Shown here: positions 34,673 through 42,959 of the stretch, one piece after another
Numbering within the stretch: the stretch's first letter is position 1
How the letters are laid out: every line of letters starts with the position of its first letter
NCBI RefSeq assembly: GCF_007097385.1
Contig: NZ_VJZS01000010.1
Coordinates: forward strand, 1-42,959
Length of the DNA: 42,959 nt
Reading direction: 5' to 3'
DNA from: Flavobacterium sp. ZT3R18
Lineage (GTDB): Bacteria; Bacteroidota; Bacteroidia; Flavobacteriales; Flavobacteriaceae
Notes under the pieces: model-generated
What the model was told of the DNA's origin: nothing
The model's input: the letters and a program-made list of their open reading frames with translations, nothing else
Database searches by the model: none
Position numbers and translations under genes: made by a program

Positions 34673-37327
34673 ATGTCTGAAGGAGAAAAGTTAATTCCTA
34701 TTAACATTGAAGATGAAATGAAAACTGCCTATATCGATTATTCGATGTCGGTAATTGTATCCAGAGCACTTCCAGATGTTAGAGATGGCTTGAAACCAGT
34801 ACATCGAAGAGTACTTTATGGAATGCATGATTTGGGAGTTAACTCAAGATCTGCTCACAAAAAGTCCGCAAGAATTGTCGGAGAAGTTCTTGGAAAGTAC
34901 CACCCCCATGGAGATACCTCTGTTTATGATGCCATGGTTCGTATGGCACAAGAATGGAGTATGCGTTATTTATTGATTGACGGTCAGGGTAACTTTGGTT
35001 CTGTAGATGGCGATAGTCCTGCAGCGATGCGTTATACGGAGGCAAGAATGCGTAAGATTTCGGAAGAAATTTTGGCGGATATAGATAAAGAAACCGTTGA
35101 TTTTAAATTAAATTTTGATGATACTTTAGAGGAGCCTACAGTTATGCCAACTCGTGTTCCTACCTTATTAATAAATGGGGCAACAGGAATTGCAGTGGGT
35201 ATGGCAACTAATATGCCTCCACACAATTTAACCGAAGTAATCAACGGTACGTTGGCTTACATGGATAATAATGAGATTGAAATTGACGAGTTGATGACGC
35301 ATATCAAAGCCCCAGATTTTCCTACTGGTGGTATAATATTTGGTTATGAAGGGGTTCGTGAAGCTTTCAAAACCGGTAGAGGTAGAGTAGTAATGCGTGC
35401 CAAAGTTGGTTTTGAAGAAGTGGATGGTCGTGAGTGTATCATTGTTACAGAAATCCCTTATCAAGTCAATAAGGCAGATATGATCAAACGTACTGCCGAC
35501 TTAGTGAATGAAAAGAAAATCGATGGTATCGCTAATATCCGAGATGAATCGGATAGAAACGGGATGCGTATCGTTTATATATTAAAACGTGATGCTACGC
35601 CAAACGTGGTTCTGAATACGCTTTATAAGTTTACACAATTGCAATCTTCTTTCTCTGTAAACAATATTGCAATTGTAAAAGGTCGTCCGCAAATGCTGAA
35701 TCTAAAAGATCTGATTCATTATTTTGTGGAACACCGTCATGATGTAGTGACTCGCAGAACGCAATTTGAATTGAAAAAAGCAGAAGCAAGAGCGCATATT
35801 CTAGAAGGTTTGATTATCGCTTCTGATAATATTGACGAAGTAATCGCTTTAATCAAAGCTTCAAAAAGCACGGAAGAAGCTAGAGAAAAATTAATCGAAA
35901 GATTCAATTTGTCGGATATTCAATCTCGTGCCATTGTAGAAATGCGTTTGCGTCAATTAACAGGTCTGGAACAAGACAAGTTGAGAGCGGAATATGAAGA
36001 GATCATGAAGTTAATTGAGCATTTAAAAGCTTTATTAGCGGATGTTAATTTGAGAATTGCTTTGATAAAAGAAGAATTAGCAGAGATTCGCGATAAATAT
36101 GGGGATGCACGTCGTTCTCAAATTGAATATTCTGGAGGAGACGTAAGTATCGAAGATTTGATTGCCGATGAAAATGTGGTAATTACTATTTCGCATGCAG
36201 GATACATTAAACGTACTAACCTAACGGAATATAAAACACAAAATAGAGGAGGAGTTGGGCAAAAAAGTGCTGGTACCAGAGATCAAGATTTCTTAGAGCA
36301 CATGTTTGTAGCAACCAATCATCAATACATGATGTTCTTTACCCAAAAAGGTAAATGTTTCTGGATGCGTGTTTATGAAATACCAGAAGGAAGCAAAACC
36401 GCCAAAGGTAGAGCGATTCAAAATTTAGTGAATATTGAAAGTGATGATAAAGTGAAAGCTTTTATCTGTACTCAAGATTTAAAAGATAAGGATTATATCA
36501 ATAGTCATAATCTAATTATGGTGACCAAAAAAGGGCAGGTTAAGAAAACTTCTTTAGAGAAATATTCTAAGCCTAGAGTAAATGGTGTTGCTGCAATTAC
36601 AATTAAGGAAGGTGATGAATTATTGGAAGCTAAATTGACAAATGGTGAAAGCCAAATTATTTTAGCTGTTAAATCAGGTAAATTAGTTCGTTTTGAAGAA
36701 ACAAAAACACGTCCGATGGGAAGAACTGCTTCTGGAGTTCGCGGAATTACCCTTAAAGATGATACTGATGAAGTAATTGGAATGGTAACTGTTGATAAAA
36801 ATGATATAAACGATTCGCAAATTTTAGTTGTAACTGAAAATGGATATGGTAAACGTACCAAATTAGTTGACGAAGATGGTGAAGATGTTTATAGAATTAC
36901 AAATCGAGGGGGTAAAGGTGTTAAAACTTTGAATATTACCGATAAAACAGGTAAATTAATTTCTATAAATGCCGTGACTGATGCAGATGATTTGATGATT
37001 ATAAATAAATCTGGATTAACAATTAGAATGGCTATTGAAGATTTACGTGTAATGGGACGTGCTACTCAAGGTGTTAAATTGATTAACCTGAAAGGAAAAG
37101 ATTCTATTGCTGCTGTTACAAAAGTGATGAAAGATGACGAGAAAGAGGTGGTACTTGATGAGGATGGAAACGAAATTGAGGTTGAAATCGAAAGAGTAAA
37201 ACCTGTTTTAGAGGTTCTTGAAGATGAAGCTGTAGCTGATGAAGATGAGGACGAAGAAGCCGAAGCCGAAGCCGAAGCCGAAGAAGAAGAGGAGTCTGAT
37301 GAAGACGATTCTGATGATGAGGCATAA
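34673..37327 (+). CDS. gyrA: DNA gyrase subunit A
   Basis: The 884-residue topoisomerase II subunit has catalytic Tyr121 in [10 protein letters not shown]. The quinolone region reads [11 protein letters not shown], with Thr82 and Asp86 at the positions of E. coli Ser83 and Asp87; Thr is a natural residue there in Flavobacterium. The GyrA box (QNRGGVGQ) and six-bladed C-terminal wheel are present. The tail ends in about 50 very acidic residues partly encoded by GAAGCC repeats (37256-37282), which may vary in length. Divergent from clpC; the TPR gene starts 65 bp downstream. Confidence 0.97.
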   Translation: MSEGEKLIPINIEDEMKTAYIDYSMSVIVSRALPDVRDGLKPVHRRVLYGMHDLGVNSRSAHKKSARIVGEVLGKYHPHGDTSVYDAMVRMAQEWSMRYLLIDGQGNFGSVDGDSPAAMRYTEARMRKISEEILADIDKETVDFKLNFDDTLEEPTVMPTRVPTLLINGATGIAVGMATNMPPHNLTEVINGTLAYMDNNEIEIDELMTHIKAPDFPTGGIIFGYEGVREAFKTGRGRVVMRAKVGFEEVDGRECIIVTEIPYQVNKADMIKRTADLVNEKKIDGIANIRDESDRNGMRIVYILKRDATPNVVLNTLYKFTQLQSSFSVNNIAIVKGRPQMLNLKDLIHYFVEHRHDVVTRRTQFELKKAEARAHILEGLIIASDNIDEVIALIKASKSTEEAREKLIERFNLSDIQSRAIVEMRLRQLTGLEQDKLRAEYEEIMKLIEHLKALLADVNLRIALIKEELAEIRDKYGDARRSQIEYSGGDVSIEDLIADENVVITISHAGYIKRTNLTEYKTQNRGGVGQKSAGTRDQDFLEHMFVATNHQYMMFFTQKGKCFWMRVYEIPEGSKTAKGRAIQNLVNIESDDKVKAFICTQDLKDKDYINSHNLIMVTKKGQVKKTSLEKYSKPRVNGVAAITIKEGDELLEAKLTNGESQIILAVKSGKLVRFEETKTRPMGRTASGVRGITLKDDTDEVIGMVTVDKNDINDSQILVVTENGYGKRTKLVDEDGEDVYRITNRGGKGVKTLNITDKTGKLISINAVTDADDLMIINKSGLTIRMAIEDLRVMGRATQGVKLINLKGKDSIAAVTKVMKDDEKEVVLDEDGNEIEVEIERVKPVLEVLEDEAVADEDEDEEAEAEAEAEEEEESDEDDSDDEA

Positions 37328-37392
37328 AACCTCTCTTAACCCCTCCGAGCGAGGGGTAAATAATAGAATAATAAATATAAAAATAGATTAAT

Positions 37393-38661
37393 ATGAAAAG
37401 TAGGTATGTAATAATAGCGTCAGCATTATTTTTATCAGTAGCAAGTTTTGCTCAAAAAAACGAAATAAAAGCCGCTGAAAAAGCGATTAAATCAGGAAAG
37501 TCAGATGAAGCAATAACCATTTTAACAGGAGTAGAACATATGGTTGTTAACGCTCCTGATGCGGATAAAGCACAATATTATTTTGTTAAAGGAAATGCGT
37601 ATTTAGATTTAGCTAATAAAAATGTAGATGCAGATAAGAATTTAAGTCTTGCTGCAAAAGCGTATCAAGAATTAATGGAGGTTGAAAAAGTTTCTGAAAA
37701 AAATAAGTATTCTGTTCAAGCAACAGCTTCAATTACTGAAATAAAAGGGAAATTGATCAATGCTGCAATTGCTGATACTAAAGTTGATAAAAATGCCGAA
37801 GGTGCAAAAAAATTGTACGAGGCGTATTTGTTAGAGAAAAAGGATACTATTAATCTGTATTACGCGGCATCTACTTATGTAAGTGCTAAAGATTATGATA
37901 GTGCACTTAAACTATATGAAGAGTTAAAGATTTTAAATTATTCTGGAAAGGCTAATTATTTTTACGCTGTTAATAAAGTGAATAATCAAGAAGATTTTTT
38001 CAATACGGCAGCAGATAGAGATCGGTTAGTAAAAATGGGAACTCATGAAAAGCCAAGAAATGAAGCTGTTCCTTCAAAAAGAGGAGAGATATATAAAAAT
38101 ATAGCTTTAATTTATGTGCAGCAAGGAAAAGCAGATGAAGCTAAAAAAGCGGTTTCTGATGCAAGAAAAGCAAATCCAGAGGATACTTCATTGATCTTGA
38201 CAGAAGCAAATTTGTATCTTGAGGCGAAAGATATGGAAACCTATAAGAAGTTAATTGCTGAAGCATTAGAGAAAAATCCAAATGATGTAGATTTAATTTT
38301 TAATTTGGGTGTTGTAAATGCGGGAGCTAAGAATAATGCCGAAGCAGAAAAGTTTTATAACAGAGTTATAGAATTAGATCCTAAATACATCAATGCTTAT
38401 ATTAATATGGCTGCATTGAAATTGGAGAACGAAAAAGTTATCATTGATGCAATGAATAAATTAGGCACTTCTGCTGATGATATGAAGCGTTACAATGCAT
38501 TAAAGAAGAAAAGAGAAGATTTGTTTAAGAGTACTATCCCTTATCTTGAAAAAGCAGTAGTGTTAGATCCTAAAAATGTAGATGTTTCTAAAACGTTATT
38601 GAATGTTTATAGCGCATTAGAAATGACTGCCGAATATAAAGCTTTGAAAGCAAAGATGTAG
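37393..38661 (+). CDS. Secreted TPR protein downstream of gyrA
   Basis: The 422-residue protein has a signal peptide (MKSRYVIIASALFLSVASFAQ) and several TPR-like helical repeats, among them AEAEKFYNRVIELDPKYINAYINMAALKL. It is periplasmic. No enzyme motif is visible, so scaffolding or a role at the cell surface is likely. It starts 65 bp after gyrA, an arrangement seen in other flavobacteria, and may be cotranscribed. A paralogue follows at 39242. Confidence 0.85.
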   Translation: MKSRYVIIASALFLSVASFAQKNEIKAAEKAIKSGKSDEAITILTGVEHMVVNAPDADKAQYYFVKGNAYLDLANKNVDADKNLSLAAKAYQELMEVEKVSEKNKYSVQATASITEIKGKLINAAIADTKVDKNAEGAKKLYEAYLLEKKDTINLYYAASTYVSAKDYDSALKLYEELKILNYSGKANYFYAVNKVNNQEDFFNTAADRDRLVKMGTHEKPRNEAVPSKRGEIYKNIALIYVQQGKADEAKKAVSDARKANPEDTSLILTEANLYLEAKDMETYKKLIAEALEKNPNDVDLIFNLGVVNAGAKNNAEAEKFYNRVIELDPKYINAYINMAALKLENEKVIIDAMNKLGTSADDMKRYNALKKKREDLFKSTIPYLEKAVVLDPKNVDVSKTLLNVYSALEMTAEYKALKAKM

Positions 38662-38683
38662 TTAGTTTTTAACTATTATTTCA

Positions 38684-38722
38684 AAAATCCTGCTCGGAAT
38701 TATTCTGAGCAGGATTTTTTTT
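38684..38722 (+). terminator. Terminator after the first TPR gene
   Basis: The arms AAAATCCTGCTC (38684-38695) and GAGCAGGATTTT (38707-38718) pair over 12 bp and are followed by a T run to 38722. It ends 61 bp past the stop. Confidence 0.9.
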
Positions 38723-38998
38723 GCTTACCTTTTTGAGAATAATAACTGAGTTTTGTATGCTGAAAAACGTAGTCTTTTCTTAATTAAAAAAAATACGTTA
38801 TGTTTATTTTAATTTTTTTTGAATTTTATTTGTCTAATCAAAATTTAGTTCTATTTTAGACAAAAAAATGTTTGATTAATGAAATATTAATTGAATAAAA
38901 AAAACGATGTAATTTAAAAGTTGTTAAAATTGTAACTATTGTTGAATTCATTGCTTTTTTTTAGAAATGTAATTTTTAAACCAACAAATATCCAATTT

Positions 38999-39043
38999 AT
39001 GAAAAAAAAGTACTTTATTGTTGCAGCGGCTCTGCTGTTTTAA
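38999..39043 (+). pseudogene. Relic of a signal peptide between the two TPR genes
   Basis: A 14-codon frame reads MKKKYFIVAAALLF and stops at 39041-39043. It resembles the first residues of both TPR proteins (MKSRYVIIASALFL and MKRKFVMLSIVLLI), so it looks like the start of a third, truncated copy. No further homology can be followed downstream by eye. The rest of 38723-39241 shows no gene. Confidence 0.5.
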
Positions 39044-39241
39044 AGAGCAATTCTCTTGAATCTAATAAAATCAGTAGCATTAAGATGGTAATCTTTTGAT
39101 CTCTGAAATTGTACATGATTTTGTATATCCTAATTTTTAAATCCTAATTAATTTTTAGCGCTTGCTGTTTAAACGTAGTTTTTTTAAGCGGTATTTAAAA
39201 ACGAACCCCAAAATCTTATTTTAATCATTAAACCTAACCAA

Positions 39242-40306
39242 ATGAAAAGAAAATTTGTAATGCTATCAATAGTATTATTGATAAATGTTGGAGTGTATGC
39301 TCAAAAAGATCAAATTAAAGGTGCTCAAATAGAGTATCAAAATGGTAGATACCAAGATGCTTATGGTATTTTAAAATCTTCGGAATATCTTATTTTTAAT
39401 TCTACGGATGAAGATAAATCTGAGTTTTATTTTTTGAAAGGGAATGTTTTAAAAGCAATGGCTGCTAAAAATATTGATTTTGTAAATAATTTGGCTGCGG
39501 CAGCTGCTGCGTATCAAGAATTAATAAAAGCTGAAAATGAATCCGGTAAATTTAAATATACCTTGCAGGCTAATATAGCTCTTAGAGAAATGAAATCTAC
39601 TTTGACTAATGCTGCTGTTGGAGATTTTAAAGCAGGTAAGTTTAATGAAAGTGCAGAGAAAAGCTACAATGTGTATTTACTAGACAAAAAGGATACTGTA
39701 AACTTATATAATGCGGCTTCGACTTCAATATCAATTAAAAATTACGACAATGCGGTAAAATACTACGAAGAATTGATTCGGATAAATTATTCAGGTAAAG
39801 GAACTGTTTTTTATGCCGTTAATAAAAATACGAAAGCTGAAGAGTCTTTTGTTTCGGCTAGTGTCAGAGCTTTGAGTGTTAATGTGGGAACTCATGAAAA
39901 GCCAAGAAATGAAGTTTCTGCTTCAAAGAAATTAGAGATAAATAAGAATCTGGCATTCATATATTTAGAAAAGAATGACGCTGTAAAAACTGAAATGCGT
40001 TATAATAAGGTTTTAGAGTTAGATCCTAATTGTATTGACGCTTATATTAACATAGCGTATGTGAAACTGGGTTCTAAAAAAGATTTAGTGGACCAGATGA
40101 ATAGTCTGGGGAATTCTCCGAAAGAAATGGAGCTTTATGATCAATTGAAGATTAAAAAAGACGAAATAGTTCGTAGTGCAATTCCTTATCTTAAAAAAGC
40201 GCTATTGATAGAACCTAAAAATCAAGATGTAGCTAAATCTCTTTTGGGTGTTTATAGAGCGTTAGACATGACGGCAGAGTATGATGAGCTAAAAGCTAGA
40301 ATTTAA
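39242..40306 (+). CDS. Secreted TPR protein, shorter paralogue
   Basis: The 354-residue protein has a signal peptide (MKRKFVMLSIVLLINVGVYAQ) and is homologous end to end with the 422-residue protein upstream. It shares GTHEKPRNE, YEEL, LDKKDTVNLYNAAST and the C-terminal ALDMTAEYDELKARI (ALEMTAEYKALKAKM in the first). About 70 residues are missing after NLAFIYLEKNDA; the larger paralogue has two extra TPR units there. The duplication is therefore followed by an internal deletion or expansion. The function is unknown. Confidence 0.85.
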   Translation: MKRKFVMLSIVLLINVGVYAQKDQIKGAQIEYQNGRYQDAYGILKSSEYLIFNSTDEDKSEFYFLKGNVLKAMAAKNIDFVNNLAAAAAAYQELIKAENESGKFKYTLQANIALREMKSTLTNAAVGDFKAGKFNESAEKSYNVYLLDKKDTVNLYNAASTSISIKNYDNAVKYYEELIRINYSGKGTVFYAVNKNTKAEESFVSASVRALSVNVGTHEKPRNEVSASKKLEINKNLAFIYLEKNDAVKTEMRYNKVLELDPNCIDAYINIAYVKLGSKKDLVDQMNSLGNSPKEMELYDQLKIKKDEIVRSAIPYLKKALLIEPKNQDVAKSLLGVYRALDMTAEYDELKARI

Positions 40307-40320
40307 CTGGTTTTTTTCTA

Positions 40321-40359
40321 AAAAAAAGGGGGTAAAATTTAATTTTGCCCCCCTTTTTT
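40321..40359. terminator. Bidirectional terminator between the TPR and NlpC genes
   Basis: The A-run and GGGGG stem pairs with CCCCC and a T run across an AAAATTTAATTTT loop region. It serves the converging genes on both sides; the minus-strand gene ends at 40358, inside the hairpin. Confidence 0.85.
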
Positions 40360-41119
40360 AAATTATTTTTTTTATTACTCGAAGTTTATGTGTATGTTTA
40401 TTTGAATCAGAATTATAAATACCTAAATGGTCTAATCGGTCAATTCTTACTTTACCGCTAGCGTGAATAATATAATTGTTTTCCATAATTATACCTACGT
40501 GAATGATGCTGCCTTCTTCATTGTCAAAAAATGCTAAATCGCCGGGTTCACTTTCTTCAATAAAACTTAAAGATTCCCCTTGTGTTGCCTGCTGAGAGGC
40601 GTCTCGTAATAATTTATAGCCATTGAGTTTGTAAACCATTTGAGTAAATCCAGAACAATCAATGCCAAATGGTGTTTTTCCTCCCCAAAGATAAGGAGCG
40701 TTTAAATACATAAAAGCCGAGTTTAATAAAAGATTTTTCGGTTTAATACCGCTTGTTTTGGTGCCTTCAAAATCAAAATTGGCAGTGTTTATTTCGCTAT
40801 AGTTCAAAAACGATAATGATGATCCGAGCGGAATAGGGATTAATAAATTTGAAGGGGCTGTAATGTATTCTATTAAATCAGCATTTAGAATTATTGCATC
40901 TGTTGATAGTTGTTTGAAATTAGATTCCGTAATTTCTTGAAACTGTTTAGTGTCAATCCAACCTTCATAGTCGTCATATTGCATTTTAATGCGGGACCAC
41001 TGTTTTAATTGCTCTAAAATTTCAAAATGTTCTCCAAATAAAATTTGAGAAACAATTTCACTTTTATCACTGGCTTCAGCTCGAAGGGGTATTATGGCTA
41101 AATTACAAATTCCAAACAT
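40358..41119 (-). CDS. NlpC/P60 family cysteine peptidase with SH3-like domains
   Basis: The 253-residue protein has an N-terminal bacterial SH3-like region (residues 1-60, IVSQILFGEHFEILEQLKQWSRIKM) and a second between about 75 and 125. The C40 peptidase follows at 130-253 with Cys155 in GIDCSGFTQ, His207 in IIHVGI and His219 in YIIHASG. The family cuts peptidoglycan stem peptides. No signal peptide is visible, so its route to the cell wall is unclear. It is next to the thiolase gene on the same strand, with a hairpin between them. Confidence 0.88.
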   Translation of the reverse strand: MFGICNLAIIPLRAEASDKSEIVSQILFGEHFEILEQLKQWSRIKMQYDDYEGWIDTKQFQEITESNFKQLSTDAIILNADLIEYITAPSNLLIPIPLGSSLSFLNYSEINTANFDFEGTKTSGIKPKNLLLNSAFMYLNAPYLWGGKTPFGIDCSGFTQMVYKLNGYKLLRDASQQATQGESLSFIEESEPGDLAFFDNEEGSIIHVGIIMENNYIIHASGKVRIDRLDHLGIYNSDSNKHTHKLRVIKKII

Positions 41120-41148
41120 TTACATTGTTTTAAATTATAAATAAAAGG

Positions 41149-41187
41149 TCTTCAATTATTTGGATAGTAACCTTAGACCTTTTATTT
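41149..41187. terminator. Hairpin between the thiolase and NlpC genes
   Basis: The arms AAATAAAAGGTCT (41149-41161) and AGACCTTTTATTT (41175-41187) are perfectly complementary over 13 bp. It ends 10 bp after the thiolase stop at 41198, so it is the likely terminator of the thiolase. Confidence 0.75.
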
Positions 41188-41197
41188 GTTGTTTTAA

Positions 41198-42376
41198 TTA
41201 TATTCTTTCGATAACAATTGCTGATGCTCCACCGCCACCATTGCAAATTGCTGCTGCGCCTATTTTACCGTTATTTTGTTCTAAAACATTTAATAAAGTA
41301 ACAATGATTCGTGCTCCTGAACAACCTAATGGGTGTCCTAAAGATACAGCACCTCCATTTACATTGATTTTGGCATTGTCTAATCCAAGAATTTTTGCAT
41401 TGGCTAAACCAACTACAGAAAAAGCTTCGTTGAATTCGAAATAATCAACATTGTCAATTGATAATCCAGCTTTTTCTAAAGCTTTCGGGATTGCTTTTGC
41501 AGGGCTTGTTGTGAACCATTTTGGTTCTTGAGCAGCATCGGCATATCCTTTTATGTAAGCTAGAGGTTTTAATCCTAAAGAAATTGCTTTTTCTTCGCTC
41601 ATTAATACAATCGCTGCGGCTCCATCATTAATGGTAGAAGCATTAGCGGCAGTTACAGTTCCGTCTTTTGTGAAAACAGCATTTAAAGATGGAATTCGGT
41701 CTAATGAAACATTTGTGTATTCTTCGTCTTTTGAAATAATAATAGGATCTCCCTTTCTTTGAGGAACAGGTACAGGAACTATTTCATTGTCAAATTTACC
41801 AGTGTTCCAAGCTTTGGCAGAACGCTCATACGATTGAATTGCGAAGTTATCTTGGTCTTCTCTGGTAAAGTTGTATTCAGTGGCGCATAAGTCAGCACAA
41901 ACTCCCATAGCATTATTGTCATAGGCATCTGTAAGGCCGTCTTTTTGTAAACCATCGACCATAGTACTCGGGCCAAATTTTGTCCCGTTTCTTAAATGCA
42001 TGTAGTGTGGAATCAAACTCATGTTTTCCATACCACCTGCAATTACAATTTCGGCGTCGCCGCATTGTATGGCTTGTGCGCCTAACATCACTGATTTCAT
42101 GCCCGAAGCACAAACTTTGTTGATGGTTGTGCAGGCAACAGAATTAGAAAGACCAGCGTAAATTGCAGCTTGGCGTGCGGGAGCTTGACCTACGCCAGCT
42201 TGAACCACATTTCCCATAAATACTTCGTCGACTAAATTTGGATCTAAATTTATTTTATCTAAAGCGCCTTTTATAGCGATTGCTCCTAGTCTTGGAGCAG
42301 TAATGCTAGATAATCCCCCCATAAAACTGCCGATAGGTGTTCTAACTGCAGAAACGATAACAACTCTTTTGTTCAT
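41198..42376 (-). CDS. Acetyl-CoA acetyltransferase (thiolase)
   Basis: The 392-residue enzyme interconverts two acetyl-CoA and acetoacetyl-CoA. Cys89 in TTINKVCASGMKSVM is the acyl-binding nucleophile, and His348 in GHPLGCSGARI and Cys378 in CNGGGGASA complete the active site. Length and motifs match the biosynthetic thiolase group (AtoB/PhaA/ThlA-like); no linked pathway genes allow a finer label. The start ATG at 42376 follows an AT-rich region with no other gene. Confidence 0.93.
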   Translation of the reverse strand: MNKRVVIVSAVRTPIGSFMGGLSSITAPRLGAIAIKGALDKINLDPNLVDEVFMGNVVQAGVGQAPARQAAIYAGLSNSVACTTINKVCASGMKSVMLGAQAIQCGDAEIVIAGGMENMSLIPHYMHLRNGTKFGPSTMVDGLQKDGLTDAYDNNAMGVCADLCATEYNFTREDQDNFAIQSYERSAKAWNTGKFDNEIVPVPVPQRKGDPIIISKDEEYTNVSLDRIPSLNAVFTKDGTVTAANASTINDGAAAIVLMSEEKAISLGLKPLAYIKGYADAAQEPKWFTTSPAKAIPKALEKAGLSIDNVDYFEFNEAFSVVGLANAKILGLDNAKINVNGGAVSLGHPLGCSGARIIVTLLNVLEQNNGKIGAAAICNGGGGASAIVIERI

Positions 42377-42573
42377 GTTTACTATATGTTGATTTGTGTA
42401 GCAAATTTAAACTTTATTTAAATGATTTCAAATTATGATGCACGATTATGTTTTAGGATATTTGTTTGATTTTTATTCTTAGCTATATATTTGATAGTGA
42501 AGTGATTTTGTGAAAAGACGAAAAATTATTGAAAAAAAACTTCAAAATACTTGTGAGAACTCTAAAGATGTCT

Positions 42574-42581
42574 TAAATTTG
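42574..42581 (+). promoter_or_regulatory. -7 promoter element of the tRNA cluster
   Basis: TAAATTTG is an exact TAnnTTTG match, 35 bp before the tRNA-Ser. An imperfect TTG lies at the -33 distance. Confidence 0.65.
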
Positions 42582-42616
42582 CAACCGCAAAACAGGACAC
42601 GTTTCCTAAGAGTTTT

Positions 42617-42700
42617 GGAGAGGTGCCAGAGTGGTAATGGAGCAGTTTGCTAAACTGTCATCGAGTGATCGGTGCCAGGGTTCGAGTCCCTGTCTCTCCG
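42617..42700 (+). tRNA. tRNA-Ser (GCU)
   Basis: An 84-nt class II tRNA with a long variable arm. The acceptor stem GGAGAGG pairs with TCTCTCC (one G-U), and the discriminator is G. The anticodon loop TTGCTAA gives GCT at 42649-42651. The T arm contains GTTCGAGTC. The CCA end is not encoded. Confidence 0.93.
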
Positions 42701-42784
42701 CATATTTCTTTTATGTTAAGAATTCTAGCAAGATTCAAATGCCGAAAGGTGTTTTCATAAAGTGAATAAGTAAGATTGAATTTT

Positions 42785-42859
42785 CGGGGTGTAGCGTAGC
42801 TCGGTTATCGCGCCTGCTTTGGGAGCAGGAGGCCGCAGGTTCGAATCCTGCCACCCCGA
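42785..42859 (+). tRNA. tRNA-Pro (UGG)
   Basis: A 75-nt tRNA. The acceptor stem CGGGGTG pairs with CACCCCG, and the discriminator is A. The anticodon loop TTTGGGA gives TGG. The T arm reads GCAGGTTCGAATCCTGC. The CCA end is not encoded. Confidence 0.93.
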
Positions 42860-42879
42860 CAATATTATTCAAGAGCAAT

Positions 42880-42953
<74 letters not shown>

Positions 42954-42959
42954 CAAGAC

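Noticed and set aside
34910..34931. Quinolone-resistance mutation in GyrA (Thr82 at the E. coli Ser83 position)
   Set aside because: Thr is the native residue at this site in Flavobacterium, and Asp86 is intact.

Overview
The window looks like chromosome from a Flavobacterium-like member of the Bacteroidota. Three things point there: the AT-rich sequence, Bacteroidota-type promoters (TTTG near -33, TAnnTTTG near -7) before several genes, and the gene set (fused aspartokinase/homoserine dehydrogenase in a thrA-thrB-thrC operon, RimK fused to a retropepsin-like domain, gyrA followed by a TPR protein, ClpC, NlpC/P60 protein). The species cannot be named from the sequence alone.

Layout. 1-563 is non-coding and holds a 218-bp palindromic MITE-like insertion with 10-bp flanking repeats. 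563-9968 is accessory: a U32 family protein, a GNAT/HTH gene pair that resembles a toxin-antitoxin module, two adjacent serine beta-lactamase-fold genes (class D and class C-like), a methyltransferase, a small secreted protein, NAD(P)HX dehydratase (nnrD) and an HI0933-type flavoprotein. 10173-11659 is a self-contained regulatory unit: an SDR oxidoreductase followed by a TetR regulator, each preceded by the same 14-bp operator.

12202-16910 (minus strand) is the most interesting block. It is a tightly coupled four-gene operon, ComEC-like metallo-beta-lactamase, trypsin-like protease, small wHTH-like protein, SMC/Rad50-like ATPase, with the architecture of the predicted ABC-three-component (ABC-3C) conflict systems. 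It lies just beyond a second, truncated thrC 3' end (17269-17479). A VapC/antitoxin pair (17481-18064) sits between that remnant and the intact thrC, so thrC's 3' end looks like an insertion or allele-exchange hotspot.

18318-23568 is the threonine operon thrA-thrB-thrC on the minus strand. A previously unlabelled 34-codon, Thr-rich leader peptide (23424-23528) lies behind a good promoter and suggests attenuation by threonyl-tRNA supply. A perfect 27-bp inverted repeat separates thrA and thrB.

23926-42376 is mostly housekeeping: a lipoprotein with two duplicated FN3-like domains, hutH, a DUF47 regulator with a PiT phosphate transporter, a DUF421 membrane protein, rimK, clpC, gyrA, two paralogous TPR proteins with a signal-peptide relic between them, an NlpC/P60 peptidase and a thiolase. 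The right end carries a Ser-Pro-Arg tRNA cluster. Dispersed palindromic repeats (two clear copies of a two-hairpin element, a probable third, and an 18-bp palindrome found twice) are spread through the intergenic regions.
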